The notes below the pieces were generated by a model, which saw nothing but the letters and a program-made list of their open reading frames with translations, was not told the origin of the DNA and made no database searches. From positions 28,044,778 through 28,108,777 of the forward strand of contig NC_035447.2 in assembly GCF_002127325.2 (NCBI RefSeq): a stretch of 64,000 nt of DNA. Reading direction: 5' to 3'. A program made the translations under genes and the position numbers. Of the stretch, positions 54,182-64,000 are shown one piece after another; within the stretch, counting starts at the first letter, position 1, and each line of letters begins with the position of its first letter. This stretch comes from Helianthus annuus. Lineage: Eukaryota > Streptophyta > Magnoliopsida > Asterales > Asteraceae.

Positions 54182-56753
54182 ATGGCTTCATCATTGAAGA
54201 ACACGTCTACAGCGATGTCTGCAGTCACCTCATCACAGATCACCTTGCCTCCTCCACCGGCAGGATCTCAGAAAAATACTGAGAAGAGATCAACTCCCAC
54301 TTTCTCTAAACCTCCATCTTCTTCTGCTATGAATTCTTCTATTCCCAGTACTAGTGATATATTTGCTTTAATTTTGCAGATGAAGGATCGTATGCAGCGG
54401 CAGGATGAAACTAATGATAGGATCCTCAGGGAAATTGGAGATCTCAAAAGGCAAAAGAAAGCGGCAGAGGATCATTCCCCACTAATGCCCAAATCCTTGA
54501 GCTTCGATACTCCAATGATCACTTCTCCGCCATCAGGGATTCCAGACGTGCAAATCATGGGAGAGTCAAGAGGATTGCACCACGGACTCGACAGCAATGA
54601 CTCAGGCATTTGGCTCACACTTCCAGCCGGCAGGATCCTACCCCCAGCATTTAGGATCCTTCATGAATCCGGGAGCCTATCCGGGGGCACAGCAGTTTCA
54701 AGGATCCTACTTTGTTCTAGGATCATTCCAGGGCCAAGGATCCTCCTTTGTTCCAGGATCATCCCAGGTTCAAGGAACCTCCTTCGTTCCAGGATCATCC
54801 CAGACACCAGGATCCTTCCAGATACCAGGATCCCTAAAAAGTTTGCAAACAGGAAGTCTAGATTTCCATCAAGGGGACTTCATTCCAATGCAGACCATTG
54901 CTTCCACTGGTCCCTCCGTTGTTCCAGAATCCCAGCAATATGGGTTCCCTAACTTGAACCCAATGGGAGGTAACACTTTAAATAATTATCCTACCACTAA
55001 CCATGGATTCATGCAGGATACAGGTACCAATCATGCTATGGCCAGGGAGTTGCAGAAGCTAAAAGATATGATCTCAAGTGTTCCAGGGGTAGTCAAGCCT
55101 ATCCCAGAGATTGCAGATGGAAGCCACAAGGTATCTCGTTTTGCACCACCAATTTGTGATGCAGAGGTACCCAAAAGGTTCCATATCCCTACCATGAAGC
55201 TGTATGATGGCACAACGGATCCAGAGGAGCATATAGCACAATACAGGGAAAGGATGGAAATCAATCCTATCCCAGAAAAGTTGAAGGAAGCATGCCTATG
55301 TAAAGGATTTGGATCCACTCTAACTGGATCAGCTCTTAAGTGGCTGCTAAGTCTTCCCCCCTACTCTATTACTTCATTTGCCAATTTAGTTAATTTATTC
55401 AATAACCAATTCTCTTGTAGCAGAAAATTTGAAAAATTAACTAGCGATTTGTACAGGATAACTCAAAATCATAATGAATCATTAAGGGATTATATAACTA
55501 AATTTAGCAAAGAATCCTTGGACATTCCCAACTTGGATATGGCTACGGCTGTTGAAGCCTTCAAAATGGGACTGCTTAAGGATTCATTATTCTATGATGA
55601 TCTTGTTATGACACCATGCAGGAATTTAGATGAAGTAAGAACTCGAGCACTCAGGTTTATCCGGCTAGAGGATGACAAGAGGATCCAGGAAAGACAAGTA
55701 GGATCCTCAAAACAAGATAAGCAAGGATCCCCCTTCAAAAGCAACAAGTTCAAATCCTACCATAAAAATGAGAACAAGAATGTGCATGCTGTTGACCAAG
55801 AAGAGGATGATGAAGAATATCCTCCAATCTCAGAATATTGTTTTTCCGTTGATAATCATGAACTGATCCTTGCAATGCAGAATCTAGGTGAAAAAGCTAG
55901 ATGGCCCAGGAAGAACGATAAACCATCCAGGACTAAAGATAAGTCCAAATGGTGTGCATACCATGAGGATTTCGGGCATCTAACTGAAGATTGCATAGCC
56001 TTAAGAAAAGAAATTGGATACCTGCTAAGCAAGGGGCATCTAAAAGAATTATTGGGGAGAAAAAAGCAAAGGACCCAGGATCCTGAAAGGATCCCTGAAA
56101 AGGCTCCAGCACCTCCGGCAGACGCACAAGTGATTAACTTTATATCCGGAGGATCGGACATTTGTGGTACATCCTTTTCAGCGGCCAAAAGACATGCAAA
56201 AGAATCAAAAATGGATAATGGAGAAAGGCCTATTAGAACCTCAAGTGTCTCAGAAGGGAAAATGATAACATTTGATGAGGATGATCGCATTAACATTCAG
56301 GATCCTCACCATGATAGTTTAGTTATCACTCTCTTTATCTCTAACCATTTTGTCCGCAGGATCCTTATTGACGGAGGGAGCTCAGTGAACATTATCCAGC
56401 TTGATGTCCTGAAGAAGATGGGAATCCCAGAATCAGACATCACACCAAGATCCTCCGTGCTTGTAGGATTCAGTGGGGAAACGAAGAAAACTCTGGGGGA
56501 CATCAAACTCCCAATCTACGTGGAAGGATTACATAATTACCAGAAATTTTGCGTTATTGACTGTTTGTCTTGTTGCAATGTTATCCTTGGCAGGCCTTGG
56601 ATACATGATATGAAAGCAGTCCCGTCCACCTACCATCAATGTGTGAAGCTCCCTAGCCCATGGGGAATAATCAAGATCGACAGTGATCAGCAGGAGGCTA
56701 AGGATTGTTATACCTCATCCATGAAGCCAACCTCGAAACCAAGGGAGCAATAG
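54182..56753 (+). pseudogene. gag-PR: gag-protease of Tat-G, single-base insertion
   Basis: ATG at 54182. The frame is normal to about 54584, where CACGGACTCGAC replaces the CACGGATCGAC of Tat-D. The extra base shifts the rest out of frame. From 54597 to the leaky UAG at 56751-56753 the remaining 718 codons are open and match Tat-D closely: linker, gag core, zinc knuckle CAYHEDFGHLTEDC and protease DGGSS. A gag starting at 54182 would therefore end early, at 54950-54952, in a wrong frame. This is the only break I see in the sense ORFs of this copy. Confidence 0.9.
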
Positions 56754-60059
<3,306 letters not shown>

Positions 60060-60477
60060 ACATGATCCTTCATGCATGTGATCCTTACATTGAAGTATCC
60101 TTGAAGGATCCCAGAGATATCAGTGATCCTTACTCTGGTAATATGCTTATCCTAAAACTATTGCATTTTCTTACTTGTTGCCTAAGGATAAGGATCATGT
60201 ATCCTTCATCCTCTACTCACAAACCATTTGAGTTATGATAGTTCAGGTATCTTCAGCAAATCGTCAAAGATCTCCAAAAGCACCTCAGATCCTTGGGTCC
60301 AACCCCAGTTATCCTTGGGATTATCCCCAGTTTCCGCCAGCAGCGCACGATGATCCTGGTATAGTTCACGTCTTTGGGACCAGTACCCACTTTCGGGGCT
60401 GACAACCTCATTGTACTGGCTATATTTAGGATCCTACGTATAATGGTGGACGCACCATACATCCGTTCCTAAGGTTT

Positions 60478-60520
60478 CTAACGTTTTCACGTTAGCTAAG
60501 GTTTTGACATTTTCATGTCA
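60478..60520 (+). other. Two adjacent hairpins after pol, Tat-G
   Basis: Stems CTAACG/CGTTAG (60478-60495) and TGACAT/ATGTCA (60505-60520), as in Tat-D and Tat-E. Confidence 0.65.
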
Positions 60521-60568
60521 CTAAGTTTGGATAGTTGCCAGAAAGGGCCATACTCCAGTTTACATACG

Positions 60569-60682
60569 ATCCTTTGGGCTTGTCCCCAGTTATCCTTTGG
60601 GCTTGTCCCCAGTTATCCTATGGGCTTGTCCCCAGTGATCCTCTGGGATCATTCTCAGTTATACTTTGGGCATGTCCCCAGT
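60569..60682 (+). repeat. 23-bp tandem repeats after Tat-G pol, about five units
   Basis: ATCCTTTGGGCTTGTCCCCAGTT units, with the variant ATCCTCTGGGATCATTCTCAG as fourth unit. Confidence 0.86.
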
Positions 60683-61125
60683 TACTAATTTATCTTTTAC
60701 ATTGGCTTAGTCCCAAGTTATATCTCACTTTTCAGGTTTTGGAAGTCTAAACATATAAGGGTCCTTAATCCTTATTAACTATCAAAGTCTTATCTATGAT
60801 TGTCTTGATTGAAGGTTAGGATCCTAACGTGGATCCTCAGGTATGATCCTTGACTATTTTTGATTATACTCTTTATCCTAACCAACCCTTATACTTTGAC
60901 AACCGAACCTATGATCCTTGAACTAAAACACTTTGAGAATTTTCAATATAAGGATATTTGATCCAGGATCATATCCTAAGTTTATTAAACACTTTGTCAA
61001 CTCTTGTTATTTTAACAAATATAGCAATTGAGAAATAAGAGGATTATTGAAGGATAACAACACAAGATAAGCCAGAAAAGTTAAGTTATATTATTAAACA
61101 AAAGGATCATTAACCCTTTCAAAAA

Positions 61126-61320
61126 GTTGTTAAAATTGCCAACCCACATTTCTACCATCAAAACGTGGCCCGTCCACATGGGTTGGCAAAGGGTGTCCAT
61201 TGTCTATGCGGTCTTAGCATTATGCAGGAAAGTAAAAGCGGCAGGATCACAAAGGCTTCATCCCCCAAACAGAGGATCCCTCCACCTTTTGCAATCCTAC
61301 CCATTGTTCTAAGGATCCAG
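61126..61320 (-). other. Conserved block with 9-bp inverted repeat, Tat-G
   Basis: GCCAACCCA at 61138-61146 pairs with TGGGTTGGC at 61179-61187. Conserved with Tat-D and Tat-E. Confidence 0.6.
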
Positions 61321-61465
61321 GATCCTTAACCCTAAGAAACTATTGTTCAGAAATTACAAACCATAATTGTTCACAAACACCACTACCACAAAAAACCACT
61401 ACCAATCCTAAAAAATTGGGCTCCGGCCTAGTCTCGAAATATCCATCATCGCCCAATCATGCAGC

Positions 61466-63168
61466 CTACACCTTCGCTGCTTCATCACCACCAGCATCTC
61501 CACCTTGATCCTTCTCAGCATCACCACCTTCCAACATGGGGATCTCCTCAGCCTCATCCTCATCCTCCAGGTCTGCCAGCCTTGCCTTCCAACCTTCAAC
61601 ATCCCACGAGCTTTTGTCAAAGGTAGGATCCTGAGCCTCCTCGGCCATCTGAAGTTGTATCTTATACATAGCGATTGCCGCGGAGACCTTAGCATCTTGG
61701 GTGATCTCCTGCTTCTCGTTATCCATATCAATCAACCTCTGAGCAGCCTCAGCCTTCATGACCCGGAGTTCTTTCTCAAGATCTCCTATCTTGAGATCCT
61801 TAAGCACGCCCATTTGTTGAAGGTCAGCAATCTGGCTCTCTTGGTCCTCAACATGGCCAAGATAGGTCTCAATCTCGGCAAGTTTCTGCAACAGGAGAAG
61901 AAAAAGATAAACATAAGATCATATGATCCTCAAGAAAAGCAGGATATGCTAGGCGGATAACCTACAGGGGCAGTGATCCTTACCTCATTCACATAGTCAA
62001 GGAATTGCTGACGGAGGAGGGGAAATCCTTGTAGATCTTCAGTAGTCTTCCTCTTCTTCCCCTTGCTCCGGATAGACGCTTTGGGAGCTGATGCTGAAGG
62101 ACTGGCAGCAGGAGCCTTCTTCTTTGAAGACGTAACATTGGCAAGATCACTTAACCCAAATTTGGAAGCTGATTTGACAGACCTGGCAGACTTTCCGGCA
62201 CCTACACAATCAAAAAATCAAGATAAGTTGCCTTATTAATCAAACAATCTTACATATAATTTATTTTCTATAAGGATACTTACTTGACATAGTGGCAGAT
62301 GCAGAGGATACTTCTTGTGAGTCTTGGACGGTGACTTGGAAACTTCTGACCTCAGGATCAAGCTTTTTAAAAGCTAGAACTCTCTCTTTTGCAGCAGGGC
62401 TTAATTTCAGATGAGCAATGGATATAGCTGCACAAGAAATAAAAAGAGATATTAGTGATCCTCATCATATGGGACAAGGCTGACAATGATCCTTAGAGGA
62501 TCCTCTATCCTACCATGAGTGGCCCATTCTTTGGGCAGATCCTTCCCATCTGGGATGGAATCCCTTCTAACAAAGAAAAAACGACGCTTCCAGTTAGGAT
62601 CATTCTTGGTGACCTTGAAGACAGGGTGATCCTCACCGGCTTTCCGTTTCAGCAGATACCGGTAAGAACCAAAAGTAGTAAGATCGTAAAACTCGGCCAA
62701 CTCCGTCATCCCCAGATCAATCCCTCTCTGCTCAATGATCCTTTCGAAGGTATACAGAACCCTCCAGATCATTGGCATAGCTTGGATGTAAGAAATGCCG
62801 GTTAGAGAAAAGAAGGATTGGGTGAAGGATGGAAAAGGATATGAATACCCTATGGTGAAGGGAGTAGCAGGAAAAGCCACCCAGGTATTCGAAACAGAGT
62901 CGCTCAAAGCACTAGGATCAAAGGACTTGAAAACAACATTCGCCGGAAAGCAATGACGAATTTTATCTATGTGGGCATCAGTAAAGCAGCACCTCTCCGT
63001 AGGAGAATCCTTAATAATCCCCTGGCTTTTTAAGGGACTATCCTTCTTGGAATCTTTGTGCGGAGAATTCCGAAGCAGCATGTTTGGAACAGAAACAGGG
63101 TAGAAGCAGAAAACAGAGCAAAGAAAAATAGAGAGAAGAAGAAAGAGAAGAGTAGAATACCTGATCAA
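61466..63168 (-). CDS. Antisense four-exon gene of Tat-G, about 478 residues
   Basis: Exons on the - strand: 63168-62514, 62427-62284, 62201-61984 and 61885-61466. Donors GTAGGA, GTAAGT, GTAAGG; acceptors TGCAG, TGTAG, TGCAG. Exons 2 and 3 are again 144 and 218 nt and the joined frame is open (1437 nt with stop). Compared with Tat-D and Tat-E the exons differ by scattered substitutions that keep the frame, and exon 4 keeps its coiled coil (VEDQESQIADLQQM) and acidic tail. Alternative start MLLRNSPHKD at 63081. Function unknown; see Tat-D for domains. Confidence 0.75.
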
Positions 63169-63236
63169 TCTTCGAGTGCAGAATATAAAGGGAAGTATCT
63201 TGAATTTAAATACAAACTGATCCTCACCCTATCTCC

Positions 63237-63244
63237 TATTTATA
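63237..63244 (-). promoter_or_regulatory. TATA-like box for the Tat-G antisense gene
   Basis: TATAAATA on the - strand, about 70 bases before the first ATG, as in Tat-D and Tat-E. Confidence 0.6.
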
Positions 63245-63390
63245 ATCATGATCTGCAGGATTGTCACATCTCTGACGTAATGATCACAACGGCTAGTCCG
63301 AACATAACGGCTAGTTTCTTGGAGTCGCCCGTTAGAGATAAGATCGAAACAAAATATAACTCGTTTATTTACAATTAACTCCTTATATTT

Positions 63391-63400
63391 TGGGGGCAAT
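63391..63400 (+). other. Polypurine tract of Tat-G
   Basis: TGGGGGCAAT directly before the 3' LTR. Confidence 0.7.
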
Positions 63401-64000
63401 TGTTAGGGCTGGATTTTTATAGGTGATCCTTACACATGATCCTAACCAGTGATCCTCGTTTCTTTGGCAGACAGTGATCCTCAGCAGAACTTCGGGATCA
63501 GGATCATGGGACATTATGGTGATCCTCATACTAACGGCCACTTCCGCTTAATACAATATTGTTTTGCAGGAACATCTAGCAGGATATACTCTAAAGACCA
63601 TGATCCAGGGACGCGTCTTCACAAATATGGCAAGAGCTAAATCAGAGATAGACGTTGCACAGGATATGGAAACATGGCTTGATTCATGGGCAGCAATTTA
63701 GGCTAGATTGTCTTTATTTCTAAAGGGGTAATGAGCTGATAATTAGTCATTTTACCTAAAATAGGTCACCTACACATGTATAAATACCACTCTTCTTCAT
63801 TCGGAAGAACACACACGACATACGACACAACTCTCAAACACTTAGACACTCAGTGATCCTTGTACTCAGCTCATTACTATCCGAAGTTGTAACCACATTT
63901 TTATTATATTGAAGTTGGTGATCGGTAGTTGCCATCACCCGAGGTTTTTTATGCCGGAGATCATATATTGATCAAGGGCTTTTTCCTCGTATAAATCATC
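63401..64000 (+). repeat. 3' LTR of Tat-G, first 600 bp
   Basis: Begins TGTTAGGGCTGG and follows the 5' LTR base for base as far as I can compare. About 116 bp more are expected outside the window. TATA-like word at 63779-63786. Confidence 0.95.

Larger units (their letters stand above)
60060..61465 (+). other. Tat-G region between pol and the antisense gene
   Basis: Non-coding on present evidence; twin hairpins (60478-60520), 23-bp repeats (60569-60682), an AT-rich part more diverged from Tat-D, and the conserved inverted-repeat block. Confidence 0.7.

Overview
This is plant nuclear DNA, from the repeat-dense part of a large-genome flowering plant. There is no host gene, rRNA, tRNA gene or CRISPR array in it. 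Almost every base belongs to Ty3/gypsy LTR retrotransposons of two lineages. I suspect Asteraceae from general resemblance of the LTR and antisense-gene sequences, but this is memory-based and weak.

Lineage 1 is a Tat-like family, seven copies, all on the + strand. I call them Tat-A to Tat-G. Each full copy is about 10.7 kb: LTR of about 0.72 kb (TGTT...AACA), a PBS that looks tRNA-Lys-like, gag-protease, a UAG codon, RT / degenerate RNase H / second archaeal-type RNase H / integrase, a non-coding stretch with 23-bp repeats and hairpins, an antisense gene, PPT and LTR. Lineage 2 is a chromodomain-bearing chromovirus (Tekay/Del-like) on the - strand: one complete copy (Chr-1) and one LTR fragment (Chr-0) at the left edge.

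Layout: 1-830 Chr-0 leader, PBS and LTR. 831-5624 Tat-A, old, RT core deleted. 5625-26804 Tat-B, inserted in Tat-A integrase and itself split by Chr-1 at 12028-25938 (TSD TTACA). 26805-27433, 38145-41561 and 52298-52655 are the pieces of Tat-C, inserted in Tat-B. Tat-C is split by complete Tat-D (27434-38139, TSD AAAGT), complete Tat-E (41562-52292, TSD GATGA) and Tat-F (52656-53388). 53389-64000 is Tat-G, inserted 4 bp beyond the Tat-F LTR and running off the right edge. The right halves of Chr-0, Tat-A, B, C, F and G should therefore lie beyond the window, in reverse nesting order.

How the genes work together: in the Tat family gag-PR and RT-RH-IN lie in one frame, separated by a single UAG in the context CAA-UAG-CAA-UUA. 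This is the tobamovirus-type leaky stop. It is identical in all five copies that retain the region, and there is no ATG after it, so pol is probably made by readthrough. Downstream, on the opposite strand, three copies (D, E, G) each carry what reads as a four-exon spliced gene with its own TATA-like box. Its exons join in frame to about 477-480 residues. It has a region resembling the putative gypsy-type transposase domain, a basic NLS-like patch and a coiled coil. Chr-1 has an intact 1515-residue gag-pol plus a separate sense-strand 404-residue ORF between the 5' LTR and gag.

No Tat copy here has an intact gag-PR frame. Defects are nonsense codons in C, D and E, a 1-bp insertion in G, a 142-bp deletion in B and multiple lesions in A. 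Chr-1 looks intact. All Tat copies are strikingly rich in the words GGATCC and ATCCT in LTR, coding and non-coding parts alike, which I cannot explain.
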